From positions 91,735-155,734 of the forward strand of contig NW_020312768.1 in the NCBI RefSeq assembly GCF_002999335.1: 64,000 nt of DNA. The letters run 5' to 3'. The position numbers were made by a program, and so were the translations under genes. Under the pieces are notes generated by a model. It saw nothing but the letters and a program-made list of their open reading frames with translations, had not been told where the DNA came from and made no database searches. The DNA is from Cyclospora cayetanensis (taxonomy: Eukaryota > Apicomplexa > Conoidasida > Eucoccidiorida > Eimeriidae). Below, piece after piece: positions 31,120 to 43,177 of this stretch. Each line of letters opens with the position of its first letter. Within the stretch, counting starts at the first letter, position 1.

Positions 31120-34100
31120 CTACCTTACGACTTCGTTCCGCAGAACAGACACGGGCGTCTTCTCCCTCGAGTCAGAGGTGGTCTCTGTTGTTTGCTCGTC
31201 CGTCTCGTCTTCTGTATCAAGGTTGTTCTCATCGCTACGATGCTGCTGCTGCTGGTGCTGCTGCTGCTGGTGCTGCTGCTCCTGCTCCAGCGGTTCCTGT
31301 CCCTGCTCGCCCTCCGGTGCCTGCTGGTACTGTCGTTCCCGCAGCCTCTGATTCTGCTGCATCTGCTGCTCTCCCTGTTGCTGTGGTGTACGTGCTGCGG
31401 CTTCATACAAAGGGAAAGCGTTCTGGTCCCATGCGGAGCTGCTGCTGGCGTCCTGTGCAGCGCGTTTGCTGATTCCTGTTGCTGTTGCTTCCCCGAGATT
31501 GGCCTTAAGAACCCCGGTAGCTGGAAGGCTTTCCTGTTGAATGAGTGAATCGTTCGCGGCCGTCCCCTTCCGAGTGGACTCTGCTGCATGAGCTTCATAG
31601 CAGACAGGCTGCTGAGCGTCTGAAGGCGCGTGCGAGCATGGCACCATGTGGGAATGGGGTGCTCTGCCGTCACCATTGTCGAGGCAGAAGCCTCCTAGTT
31701 CGGTACGGAGGGGCCTTAAGGAGCCGTCCAGGAGCCGTTGGTTCAGAGCTTCTCCCATTTCCCACTCGCCCTCGTCCTGCTTGACGAGGGCGAGCAAGGC
31801 CTTATCTATTGCTGCTGATGCAGCCGCGAAGCAACAGCAGGCTGCAGCAATGAAGGGACTGCCGCCAAGAAGCCACACAGCGGCTCGCAGATGCAGCAGT
31901 GGTAGCAGGAGCAGGCCGCATAACGAGCAGAAAACGAGACCATCCACCCACATGCACACGTGCAACAGAAGCGCCCGCAGAAGTGGCTGCCGTTGATTGC
32001 CCGTTCGTTGTCGCAGGAGGCGCAGCGCATTACCGATCACGTTGCGTGTCTCGGCTCCACCGCTTTGACTTGCTTCTGGCGTATCCCGAGTCGTCGTTGG
32101 CAGAGAGGGGAGGCCGTCAAGGCATCCGACTGGAGCAGATACGCAGAAGCAGCAGCAGCAGCAGCGGCGTCGGCGTCCTTACGCCTCTAGCACCTACTAC
32201 AGATGCAAAGGTGCACTGTTTCGGTGAGCTGACACACGAATTCAAAGAACCTCTCCTGCTGAGCCTGTGTAGCGCCCTCCCCCCCAAAGCACTGGTTTCG
32301 CAGCGTACGAAGGCTGCAAGCAAGCAAGCAGCAACCCCCTCCTGCCCCCTTTCCCCCAACACCATTAAAGGCACAAGGAAGAAAGGCGCTTCCACGGCAT
32401 GCAGGAAGCCTCACCATCGGGCAGTCCATAGAAGTTTGGGGCTTTCAGCGCTGCACGGAAGAAGGGTTTCACCATATCTTTGTAGCTGCCACAGCTGTCG
32501 CTGGTGTCATCTCCCGCAAGGACGTATTCATCGCTCCTCTCGCCACTGCTGCTGGAAGCTCGACTACCCCAGTCCGCTAGGGAGTTTTTGATGAAGCTCC
32601 GGAAGGCAGCAGCCGCAGGCACAGCGACGAGGGCTGCCGCAGGCGTGTAGCAGCCTCCCATCCACAGGAGCAGCAACACCCACGCCTCAGAGGCACAGAG
32701 GCAGAACACATAGTTCGCTGCTCGCTGCTGGTGCTGCTGCTGCATGCCGTAGGAATCCACGCCATACCGATAAACGTTTTCGCGCTCTGTGAGAGGGACA
32801 GCACCAGCAGTTGCGCCGGCAGGAGTCGCAATCGCACCACTAAGCCTACAGGACTGGCAGAGGCAGAAGCTTTAGGAGCCTTAAAGGCAGGAATCATGGT
32901 GGCAGCAGCCTTTATTCGAACCAACAACACCGTACGGTAGGCAGCAAAGGCTTCCCTAAGGAGCCAGAGAGACAGGCTCAAGAGGATGCCGGCCAGGGGG
33001 GCCCTTAGTAACAACAAAAATCTGTTGTCTGCTGCAACAGAAGCCGTCAGCCCGTGGGGTATCTGAAGTGACAGCACTACGGCGAGACTTAGGAGAAAGC
33101 TGGCGCCTGCATCACAGCCGTAGCAGGAGCAGCCAGTGCAAGCATGCTAATCAAAGGGTTCAATTTGTTCTAGAAAATCAGGTGTCTATTCATCAGCCTC
33201 TCAGTAGGCCCTGCTGGTATTGGTGCCCCCCTTGGCTCTACGAGGGGATGCCCCCAGCGGTGTCTCCTCTACGAAAGACAGAGCGATCGGAACCTTCGCA
33301 TTACCTCCTCCCGCAAAACCTCCCTTGAGGACCTTACCAATAAGGCTGTGCAGGATCAGCTTTAGAATCTTCTCTCCATAAGGCTTGTACTGGAGGAGAG
33401 CTGCGGCAGCCTCAATGGGCCCTTCCTGCTGCAGTTGCTTGATGATGTGCCGAAGCGCCACTTTGCCGCTGCTTCCTGAAGCAGTCTCACGACATAAAAG
33501 AGCAACACCTGCATCAACTAATCGTTTCAAAAACAAGGAAGCTTAGATTATTGGACCAAATACCTTTTCTCATGTAATGGCGGCGGCCACCCAGAGCTTT
33601 CCCTCCGTGCAAGTCTATTTGCCTCTTGGAGTGTATATACATCCACATCCTGTGCCATTAGGTACTTGTGTCTGGCTATCTTTAACAAGAACTCCGTAGG
33701 TAGGGTGTCCTCCCTGCTTGAACCACGCTTTTCTCGCCCCCACACTGTCTGTTTCTCCATATGTTTGCTCCTTGCACACCCACTACTGCCCTTCCCCTCT
33801 GTTCCTCCCTTTTGCTGAAGGGCACCCTCCCCTTCCCTTCCCGCGTTCATTCTGTCTCTTTGTGTACTTCTGCCCTTGCTGTACTTCGTGTGTCTCTACC
33901 CTTGGCTATTTAGGTTCTTTCCACCTGCGCATATAAGTCTGAAACGCAGTGGCTCCCTGCCCCTCTGCCCTCCCTCGCTCCGCCTCTTTCCAAGGCTTAC
34001 CGCTTTCTGACGCGGCATCAACGCGTCTGCACCGCTCTTCCGCGTCGAGTTCAAGTGAGTTTCCGCCGACTAAGGGACCTTCTGGGAGGGTCCATGCCCC

Positions 34101-34286
34101 TACGTAGGAGGAAGGCCCCTCAAGTACTCCTTGAGGGGCCTCCATACTCTGCAGGACGAAGCCACGGAAATGTGAAGCAGCAAGCACGCGCGCTGGAAAA
34201 CACGGCGCGGACACCCAGAAGACAGAACTGGCACAATAGATAATGGTAAGACAGATTGTAATGGCAAAAAGTAATTCGAGAGCCAT
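31120..34286 (-). CDS. Multi-exon, multi-pass membrane protein of unknown function
   Basis: Not recognised. Coding-looking segments on the minus strand, in order: 34286 to about 33920 (starts MALELLFAITICLTIIYC, a strong signal peptide or anchor, ending AFQTYMRRW); about 33695-33555 (FLLKIARHKYLMAQDVDVYT); about 33520-33310 (KVALRHIIKQLQQEGPIEAA); 33077 to about 32850 (helix LAGILLSLSLWLLREAF); about 32795-32425 (RYGVDSYGMQQQ, helix AWVLLLLWMGGCYTPAAAL); about 32140-31120 (helices HVCMWVDGLVFCSLCGLLL and FIAAACCCFAAASAA, then an Asp/Glu/Gln-rich tail with poly-Gln-His). Only some joins were checked and exon limits are approximate. The signal sequence suggests entry to the secretory route; a plastid or other organelle membrane is possible. 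Confidence 0.5.
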
Positions 34287-35237
34287 AACATGCAGCTATC
34301 CCTAGACAGGAAGATGCATAGATATATGTACGCATGCGCCTATATGTATGTGTATGAATATGTATGTAGATATATGTACAGATATACGTATGTATGTGCG
34401 TGTACAGATGTACGCCTCCGACCTACCTGGACCACACGTTGAAGACAGCAAAAAGAGGGTCCTTTTAGGCCTAGTTCATGGATCTTTTAGTCATGAACAC
34501 CATGAAAAAGGTCCTGATGAGGGCAGCAAGGGAGACAAACAGAAATACTCGGAGACGGGGTCTTAAGGGAGCAGCTACCTGCACGTAGCACTCGGGCGAG
34601 GTGACAGCCAGGCCTTGGAGGGTATGTATCCTATGTGTAGGCATATCTCCTTTACCCCCCTCTCGCTCCTCTTTCGTGTCGTGGACTCATAATAGGTAGC
34701 ATATATACATGCGAAGCAAGCCGCAATCAATACACCACCCTTTCAGGGGGCACAGAGCGCAATAGGCGTCGCCAGCCATAGAGAGCCGCCTATGCTACCA
34801 GCGCTGCTGCCGAGCAGCGAGCCGCGGAGACTGCTAAAAGGAGAACCACCAGTGGTATTGTCGCTCCTTTAGGCCGTAAAACACCATTCAACGCTTATTA
34901 TAACGAGATGTATATATATATTTTCCTCATTCCCTTCAAAGAGTATTCGCAACGTCACTACCTGTCCTTGGCCGTAACGATCTCGCGAGGCCCCCCTCAT
35001 GAGCGCCTCCGGCGCGAGAGCGGTCTGCATGCGCTGCCGACATGCCTTGTTCGGGAATGTAGAAGTTGCCAGATGTAGAATACCCCGGGAAGTGTCTTAT
35101 GCGTCGCGCGTAAACCTGGAGGCTCCTCCTAATTTGCCGCAGCAGCTGCGCTTGCGGTCGATCCGGCGCTGGCAGCTTGCTGCGCGTCACGGGATGGTCT
35201 TGTACGAATTACGCTTCTTCGGCTCGCTGTAGTGAGA
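34287..35237. other. Divergent intergenic region before UFL1
   Basis: Holds a tatgtatg microsatellite (34320-34400) and otherwise nothing recognisable. The two flanking genes point away from each other, so both promoters are expected here. No tRNA-like cloverleaf was seen. Confidence 0.5.
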
Positions 35238-38200
35238 ATGGCAGATCTGGAGGCCTTGAAAGCTCAGTTTTTGGCGTTGCAGTCGGCTCCTCCGCAGGTT
35301 CGGATCAGCGAGAGTACGTGTCTGGATGTCTTGCAGCTGTTGCTGCAGCAGCAGCTCCTGCGTGTGCTGCCCAGCAGCAATGGCAAGGAGTTTATCACGC
35401 CGGAGAGGCTGGAACAGGAGCTCAGGCTCTTGATAACTCAGAAGGCAAGCAGCCTCTTTCTTCCAAGCCTCGAATTTCGGGGGGAGCTTCGCGCTGTCGC
35501 CCTCCTCGCCCCTCCCCGTCCCTTCTCCCTCTTCTTTCGCCCTCTCCTCAAGCCGCTGGGTGTTCGCAACACGATTCCTTCTTTCTTGGCTAGAGAGTCT
35601 GCGTTTGGTGATGGCGTTCAGAAGGGTAGACTCAATGTCGCCGAGGCTGCGCAGTCTTTAAGCCTAAGCAGCGAGGCTGTTGGACTGAAAGCCGAAGAAC
35701 TCTGCAGGAAGAGCGCAGGACTGTGCATTCTAGACGGCGACTTGATAAGCAGCAGCTATTTGTCGAACCTTGCGGCGGAAGTCGAAGAAACCCTCGAGGT
35801 AGCGACGGCGTCCTCACAGACACAGCGGGGGGAGTGTCGTTATCGCAGCAGGGAGAAAGAGGCCTACCTGCTGCACTTTAGGTTGCACAGCCTGCATGCA
35901 CACTCATGAGTCTGCATGCACGTTCATGAGCCTGCATGCACATTCATGAGTCTGCATGCACATTCATGAGTCTGCATGCACATTCATGAGTCTGCATGCA
36001 CATTCATGAGCCTGCATGCACGTTCATAAGGACCACACCCTTACATGCGTTCTGAAGGACGAGCTTGCAGCGTGCTGTCTTCTTCAGCAGCCTTCATGCT
36101 TGCCGTAGTCGCGCCCCCTTCCTTAGACGGAACGAGGCAGTCGACGCACGAGCCGCTCTGCGAACACTCTTTCCCTGTGGCGCCGCTAAAAGGCTCTTAT
36201 GGCGTCGTTTGCCTGCCTCGAACTTCTGTCGCTGCTGCAGGAGCATGGCCGCGTTCTGCTTTCCTTAGTGGCTCAGCGTTACGCCTTACCCCTGCATTTC
36301 ATTCGCCAAGAAATTCCTCCGAGGATCAATCCGCGCTTAGCCGGTGCAACGCTGCAACCAACCCTCCCTCTTTGACTCACCCTATGCCGCTGTTCCCCAC
36401 AACCGTCGTGTAGTTCACTTGTAAAAGGCACGCTTACGCAGATCAAACATGGCCTGCTTCCTTCCGCGAGACTCCCTTCTAGCTTTTCTCGCCGACACGC
36501 ATTCTCCATGCCTGCCTGCTGGTGGATCTACCGATCTAGCTCGTTGTATGTGCCGCTCGTGCCCCCTCTCTGCCTTCTTGCTGCCCATCTGCCTCCCTGT
36601 GTGCGTGTGAACTCGTGCCAGTGTGACTCCCTCTCTGTCGACTCATAGGCCTAAGGGTTCCTTGCTGCTGTCTTCCCTTTCTTCTCCCCCCTCCCCCTCC
36701 TCCCTGTGCGCCTGTCTCTCCCTCCATTCGAAAAACTATGCAGCGTTTCCTCGCTCGGCACGTTTCTTCCGACGGCCCCTTGCAGTCGCACTGGCAGGGG
36801 CATTCGCAGGAAGACTTTTGTGCGCCGCATTCCTTCTCCACACGGCACGCCTTCCCGATCCATGCATTCTCGCGCGCAAGGCCTCTTCTTCTGCTGCTGC
36901 TGTTGTTGCAGTGTCTCTGCAGCCCAACTCCCTGGATACGGCTGCCTTCGCTGCACACGTAGCAGCAGCGGCACGAGGACTTCTTCTCGGGGCGTCAGCG
37001 CCGCTCTCCTTGGTGGATGCTGCGCAGGCTCTCAAGTGCGCTTGAATGTATCTTTAACTGCTCTGCAGCGTGCGCTGTGTGCTGGTGTCTTGCTCAAGAA
37101 GCTCTATTTTTGCCAGGTTCTTTGCTTGGCCCCTTTACCTGCCCTTTCCCAGGAGCCGTCGGCCTCCTCTCTCGATCCTGCTGCTCGAAGCCCTCCCTCT
37201 TCTTTGGAAGCGCCCTCCGCCTCACCCTCTGCCACGCTGTAGATGCATGCATCCTTTCACATGGGGTCCCCACTCGCCACAAGTACTTGGCTGTCTTGCC
37301 GCACTCTTTCGCTGTCGAAAGAGCGCAGGTGTGTCTTTCGTAGCCGTGCTCTCTTGGCTCCTTGGTCTCGCCTTACGGAACAGCTGGGGGCATACGCTTT
37401 GGGGTCGATGCATCTGCCTCAGCTTGCCATTGGAGAGCCTCATTCAAGCGGCAAACGACTTGGTAGAGACGGGAGCGGCGTGCGGCCAGCTGCACGGAAA
37501 AGTTTTTTCTCCTCGGGCCTTCACAGATGCGCAGGAGGCGCAGGTAGATGCGGGTGCTGCTGCTTTCGCTGCCGCATGAATATCCAGCTGCTAAGAAGCC
37601 CCCTTGCGAAATGGCAGAAGCAGCCTATCTAGACTCTCTCCGCTCTGCCCGAGCTATAGAGGCTTTAAACCGCTTTGCACGCCTCGCCCTGTACCCAAGC
37701 GACTGCGGGCAGGAGAGCGTTAGGAGGGAGGAAGGGAAAATCGTAGCAGCGGGCTTAGCACCGTTTGAAGCGCCTTTGTGCTGTACCTGCTGCATGTTTA
37801 TCAGATCGTGGGATTCTGGAAAGCGAACGGCTTCGTCACCTTCTCCCTGCTGCAGCAAGTACTGGGGGCAGAGTGGAAGATCTTCGCGCAAAGGCACTTC
37901 AAGGATGCAACAGAGCTCAGCTCTCTCTTCATCAAAGAAGCGCTCCTTGTCTCGCCTAAAGCCGCGTTGGAGGTGCGCACGGTGCTCTCTTGCTCTTGTT
38001 CTTGCTATTTCTCTTCCTATTGCTATTGCTCTTCCTATTGCTATTGCTCTTCCTATTTTCATTGCTCTTTTTATTGCTATTGCTCTTGTTCTTGCTATTG
38101 CTCTTCCTATTGCTACTGCTCTTGTTCTTGCTATTTCTCTTCCTATTGCTATTGCTCTTCCTATTGCTATTGCTCTTGTTCTTGCTATTGCTCTTCCTAT

Positions 38201-41200
38201 TGCTATTGCTCTTCCTATTGCTATTGCTCTTGTTCTTGCTCTTGCTGGTGATGAAGATCGTGATGAAGATGTGTGTGGCCGGCCGGCTGCCTTTGCGTTT
38301 GGTCACTGCCTTACTTTCATCCTCCCGCTTGGTTGCCTCACTAGCGAGAGAAGTGCCTTCGTCAGGTAGCGGCGGCAGTCTGCGCGTGGAATGCCTCTCT
38401 TTTATCGATTTAAAAAGTTGCAACGGTTTTCTGTCATGTTCCTCAGGAGGCCCTCGTGGAGGGCATCTGGATCGAGCTGACCCCTTTGTTGCCTTCCGCA
38501 CTTTCAGACGCAGATATTTCCGCAGTGGCCTCTTTGTTACTCGCGTCATTGGGAGTTTCTCATCAGGGCCCCTCCAAAGGGAGGCCTGAGGCTCACGTCC
38601 TCGAAGGGGGGATCATCGTCTCCGAGACGTGCCTCAAGAATATCTTGGAGGCATTAGAGCCTCTCCTGCAGACGAAAGCTGCCGAGACAGCAGCTCGCAG
38701 CACAGGCCCCTGCAAGAGCGCCGCGAATGCCACGCAGCAGCAGCAGCAGCCGCAGCAACGGCAGACTGCAAAAGCAGCAGCTGCACCCGCCGTAAGCGGC
38801 TTGTGCTGCCCGTGTCTCCTGTCCATGTCTGCCGTGTGGCTCTGCCTCAAGGGGAGGAGGGGGAAGGGGCGAGAGGGGACGAGACGGAGAGAGGCTGCTT
38901 GGTTGCTGCGGGTGCCTCTAGCGAATGAGGCCCGCCGTTTGTGTTGCTATAGCTCTCGGCTCTCTGCACCACCCACTGCGTGTGCAGGAGAGCGACTGGG
39001 AAGGCGACTGCAAGAGAAAGGGGAAGAAGGGAAGAGGCGCCAAGCCTTCAGGTGCTCTTTTTCTCACGAGGCTTTGTTCACGAGGCTCTTTCATTCTTCT
39101 CAGTATTCGGGCCGTTTCGTGCTGCTGGTGTAAGAGGGTGATCGCAACTCTTGTGCCATCATGCTCGTCTGCGCCTTACCACTACCCGAGTCCTGTACCC
39201 CCTTGAAAAAATATCCTTCTGTTAAACCCTGTGCTGCACGGACGATTCCCTTAGGAGCTCGGCAGAAGGCATGCTCTTCAGGCACTTTGCACCAACAGAA
39301 GCAGCAGCAATGCGAGGCTGTGACACGCGCCGAAGTTGATGCCGCAGGGGTCGCGTCATGGAATGCGATCCCTGAGGTTGCGCAGGAGGCGGTTTGGCCT
39401 ATGCTCCAACTTCGGATTGAACAGGTGAGATGTCATGTGTTGAGCGGAGAGGGAGGGTACGAGAAGGGGCACTGCGTTGAGAGGGGTGGATGGAAGCTGC
39501 AGCGGTAGCGAGAACAACTTAGGGGAGAACGCGCTGAAGTGAGATGGATGCGCGCGAAGGTGCCCGCCGATATTAGAGGCGTGCTTGTCCATTCGGTTTG
39601 TCTAAGAAAGGAGGGCGCAAAGAAAAAGACAAGAATAGAGAGGCCGTCAGAGAGGCAGCGGCGCTGGCGGAGATTTAAAACGGGGAGAAGGGGAAGAAGA
39701 CGTTGCTCCTGTTGCGGTTGAGCACGCTTTTTTCAGGCATTCGCTGCAGCTCTTGCTTCATGTCAGGCCTCCGTCCTGCAGCAAAAGCAGCAGAAGGCTG
39801 CGGCAGAGGGGGAGCTGCTGCAGCGACGCTACGAGGTTTTGTGCCTTGGGCTTAAGGCTGTGGAGGTGAGCAGCAGGGCTAGCGCGAATTGTAAGGGCAA
39901 AAGGCCACGTGGGGTAAAAGAGCTGTTCTCCGGGGAGTTGCATGAATTTTGTAGAGCCTTTTTTGTTTTGTGGCTGGTGATGGTAGTAGTCGTGCTGCTG
40001 CTGCTGCTACTGCGGGTCGCAGGCCTTATGCCCGCCGTCACAGCAGCAGCAGCTGCAGCAGAAGCAGAATCCTTTGGCTGCCCATCTTTTCAAATCGACT
40101 GTGTTTGAGATCCTAGACAAGCTCATCCTGGCAGCGTTTATGCATGAAACCGGTAAGAGGCTCAGTGGGCTGCGCAGTACTAGGCCCAACACGGTAGCGT
40201 TATCGGTGGACCCTTTGTTTTCTTAGCCGCGCGAGCGAGGGTGTTGCTATGGCTGCTACTCCTTGTTTGGACGATGCTGCTGCTGCTTAGGCGAGGTGGT
40301 GGAGGTGTCGAGCAACAATCGCCAGCAGCTGCTCTCTCGGCTGAGCGCCAGCGGAGATGAGAGCAGCAGCAGTGCTGCCTCTGCGCTGCAGCAGGCAGCA
40401 GCAGCAGCCGCGCGGAGGGACGTCACAACTATTGGAGTGGACATCAAAGAAGCCGCCAGCGAATGCCATGTATTTGTGAGTTTCCTGATGCGGGCGCTGC
40501 GTGTCTGGACAGCGTGTTGTGTCGCGTATGCATCCAGTCATGGCCTTCCTGTTGGAACGGGATTTGGTGCAAGTGCTGTTCAATTGACTGGAGACACGCG
40601 GGTGCATGCAGCATGTACCTCTGCTTTTGCTCCTGCTCCGCTTGCTGTTTCGCTGCAGCTTCGTCCTCCGGACAAGAAACGGACTAAGCAGCTGCTGTCA
40701 GAGCTGCGTGCGACTTGGACAGAAGCAGCAGCGACAGCAGCAGATTTGCAGCAGCACAGGAAGCTTTGCCATGCCGCAGCGAACCTTTTGCTTCTAAAGG
40801 TCGGCAGATCGAGTTTTAACAAAAAGCGCCTGTGTGTCAGGAGTTTAAGGTTTCAGACAACGCCTGCAGGGGCGGGGTTGAAGGGGGGGGCCTACACCTT
40901 ATGATGCACATTGACTTTTTGCGGCGTGTCTGCAGCACACTGGGGTGTGGCTGGAATTCCCTCAAGAGGACTGGGCCCTTAATGCGGTAAGTGCTTTACT
41001 GGAGCGGCAAGACGAACGGGAGCCACCGGCAGAAGGCCTCGAGGAATTCAAGGGCCTCCTAGAGGCATTGCAAAACGGTGAGTAACTAAGGCTGTGCGCT
41101 TTTGGATTGGCCTGCAGCGCGGTTGTGTTCGCTTGCCGTACGAATCTGGGAAAGGCCATTCGTTTTAGGCTTTGAGTGCATGCTCTGCTAAATGCTGCCT

Positions 41201-41278
41201 GCAGGCGCAGAAGAAGCTCTGCAAAACGCAAGTGCCTCCCTTAGAGCCAAGATTCTTCCTGCAGGGCCACGCACGTAG
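35238..41278 (+). CDS. UFL1: UFL1, UFM1-specific E3 ligase
   Basis: E3 scaffold that transfers the ubiquitin-like modifier UFM1, in other organisms at the ER membrane with DDRGK1. Exons supported: 35238-35444 ([35 protein letters not shown]), 35622-35798 ([31 protein letters not shown]), 36241-36343 ([17 protein letters not shown]), 36912-37035 ([17 protein letters not shown]), one near 37050-37105 ([14 protein letters not shown]), 37284-37328 ([16 protein letters not shown]), 37805-37972 ([16 protein letters not shown]), 38447-38791 ([11 protein letters not shown]), 39266-39424, 39737-39865, 40059-40152, 40291-40475, 40659-40799 ([15 protein letters not shown]), 40936-41077, 41205-41278. The order and pattern match human UFL1 over most of its length; roughly 725 aa against 794. 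Joins from 37284 on were phase-checked; the 36912-37105 link is unresolved. Intron 1 is GC-AG (CAGAAG then gcaagc). Confidence 0.88.
35890..36029. repeat. 20-bp minisatellite, 7 copies, in UFL1 intron 2
   Basis: Unit cctgcatgcacattcatgag with c/t and a/g variants. Copies are very alike, suggesting recent expansion. The unit contains the palindrome tgcatgca. Confidence 0.95.
37987..38250. repeat. Hexamer/18-bp repeat of ttgctattgctcttcctat type in a UFL1 intron
   Basis: About 260 bp of tandem cttgct, tattgct and cttcctat hexamers in the intron between 37972 and 38447. Pyrimidine-rich on the sense strand, so it extends the polypyrimidine tract. All three frames stay open across it, giving false Leu/Cys/Ile-rich proteins. 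Confidence 0.93.
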
Positions 41279-42706
41279 GACTACATTTGAGATTTTTTAA
41301 ATGAGACCCTTGCAACTCTAGGCTTACTCCTAGTTTGCGAAATAGCTCTCGAGTGCGTGTTAAGGGCTCCCGTTTACCCCTTGGAGCGGGCCTACTTCAG
41401 GGCGCTTTCGCTACACTCTCTCTAAACACTTGGAGCATTTACAACAGCGAATCTCGAATATCATCTAGTGTACTTGCGCTCAACATTCCGACGTGTCGTA
41501 TCGAGCTAGCAGTAATCTGCACTAGAAGATGTGCGAACACAGAGGCCAATGAGGCAACGCGCTTCGCCAAAGTTTGTTCAATCCCAATTTAGTGTAGTAG
41601 AAAGTGCCAAATAGTGGAGCTTATCCCCATATGGCTTGTCGTGCCGAGAACGTTGCCCAGAACGAGAGGCCTTCTATGGCGCGTTTTGGCGGGTCCTTAT
41701 GCAACAGATTCCTTTGGTGCCGCACGCGACTTGTTTCTCAAAAACGTAGTGGCAGCTCCCTGAAAACGGCCTCTAGAAGGCGTATGCATGCCAGCGGTGC
41801 GCTTCTGGAAACGAGGCTTTTCAAATATGGCGATGTGCCCCCACGTACTTTGGGGCCACAGGCTGAGATCTACGATCTACGGTTTGTGATAACGCATTCT
41901 CATTTCCTGTCAAACAGATTTTCTTCTGGGCCATAGACTTCGCACTTCATAGCAAATTGGGGTTCTAGACTCCATGGCTTATGCGGATCTGCCACAAACC
42001 GCCGACGCTGTACTTCTTAGGCGGCTCAATCCCAGGAATGCTTAAGGAGCTCGAAAGGTTTGGCTTAAACACTGCCGCATGGCGGGATGGCCGTTCAATC
42101 CACGAAGTGCGTGGACAGAGGCGCAGCAGGGGGGCCCCTGTCCACCGGGGGGCCCTTGCGTCATCGAGTCTCACTTATCGGAAAGCACTACCTGCGTGGC
42201 GTCCAGCTAGCCACCAAGATTTCCTTTAAATTAGGTCGCCCGAAAAGGCATTGGCGCGAATCAGCTAGTTCTCTTTGGCTGCATTGTATGCAGCGGAAAA
42301 CTGTCTTTGTCAAGGACCCTCACGAAGACGCTAGAATCCGGTAGCAAACTCCATGAATCGCTTGAAACTCGCCATTATTTGATGCTTTGTTCTTTTCTGT
42401 CTTATCCTATTGCTGGAGGCCAAAATTTTCGCTCACTATCCCCCCTGCGTCTCATGCAGGGCGACTTGGGGAGGTGCTACCGTGCAGGTTGCAGTTTTGT
42501 GCGCGTCACAAAGGACTCCTCTTCTCGAGAGACCCCTGACTACTCTCCTTGCCTCTGAATACAGACTGGAAACAGGCCTAAGCGGAAACGACAGTGCAGA
42601 GCTGGCCGCTATAAGGGAAGTTCAAGTCACGCCGGCAATCCACCCTAGCTTGTTACCCCCAGACACAGCATAGGCACTATTGAAGGCCTAACCAGGGAGA
42701 ACCAAC
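41279..42706. other. Repeat-poor intergenic stretch
   Basis: Little CAG or TG repeat, more even base composition, only short frames. No gene supported. It lies between the UFL1 stop and the next start and should hold that gene's promoter. Confidence 0.55.
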
Positions 42707-43177
42707 ATGGCCGTGCCGCTTTCGCGGTGCTGCCGTATTTCCTCAGGAGGCCTTTGCCATTTTTTTCCCCAGGGGCCCCCTTCCTCTAATGCTGCCCTCT
42801 GGCACCGCCTTCTGTCGACATCCTGCTCATCCGGCCCCTCCTCTGCGTCCTCTGATGCGAGTGCTCCTTCCGAAGCGGTTTCTCCATATTCCGATAAGCC
42901 TAGGACAAGCAGCAAAAATCCTCCACAATCATTTTGGGCTTTGTACGTTCGGGGGCTGAATCCAGCCTACCGGCCTCGCCAGCAGATGTTTGCCTTCTTA
43001 TCTTCCCAAGGCATTGCAGTTGAGCATTTGACAAAAGGGGAAATCGCAAATGCGACGCTTTGGATAGCTCAACGAGAGGCCTACGGGGCCTCCTTCCCAC
43101 GTTTCCCTCATGGCATAACGCTTGAGCACAAGATCAAGGAGCTCAAGGAAAAATATCCTTTGAATGAAGCCGGATAA
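42707..43177 (+). CDS. Small conserved-looking protein, probably mitochondrial, 156 aa, single exon
   Basis: Family not recognised. The first about 40 residues (MAVPLSRCCRISSGGLCHFF, then LWHRLLSTSC) are basic, hydroxylated and free of acid residues, like a mitochondrial presequence. A Ser/Ala-rich linker follows, then a compact charged domain of about 80 residues with SFWALYVRGLNPAYRPRQQM, GIAVEHLTKGEIANATLWI and KIKELKEKYPLNEAG at the end. It has no homopolymer tract, unlike its neighbours. The composition and length would suit a small subunit of a mitochondrial complex or ribosome, but that is only a guess. Confidence 0.65.
   Translation: MAVPLSRCCRISSGGLCHFFPQGPPSSNAALWHRLLSTSCSSGPSSASSDASAPSEAVSPYSDKPRTSSKNPPQSFWALYVRGLNPAYRPRQQMFAFLSSQGIAVEHLTKGEIANATLWIAQREAYGASFPRFPHGITLEHKIKELKEKYPLNEAG

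Noticed and set aside
37990..38589. Leu-rich and Lys/Ser/Asn-rich 200-codon frames on both strands
   Set aside because: Hexamer repeat in a UFL1 intron keeps all frames open.
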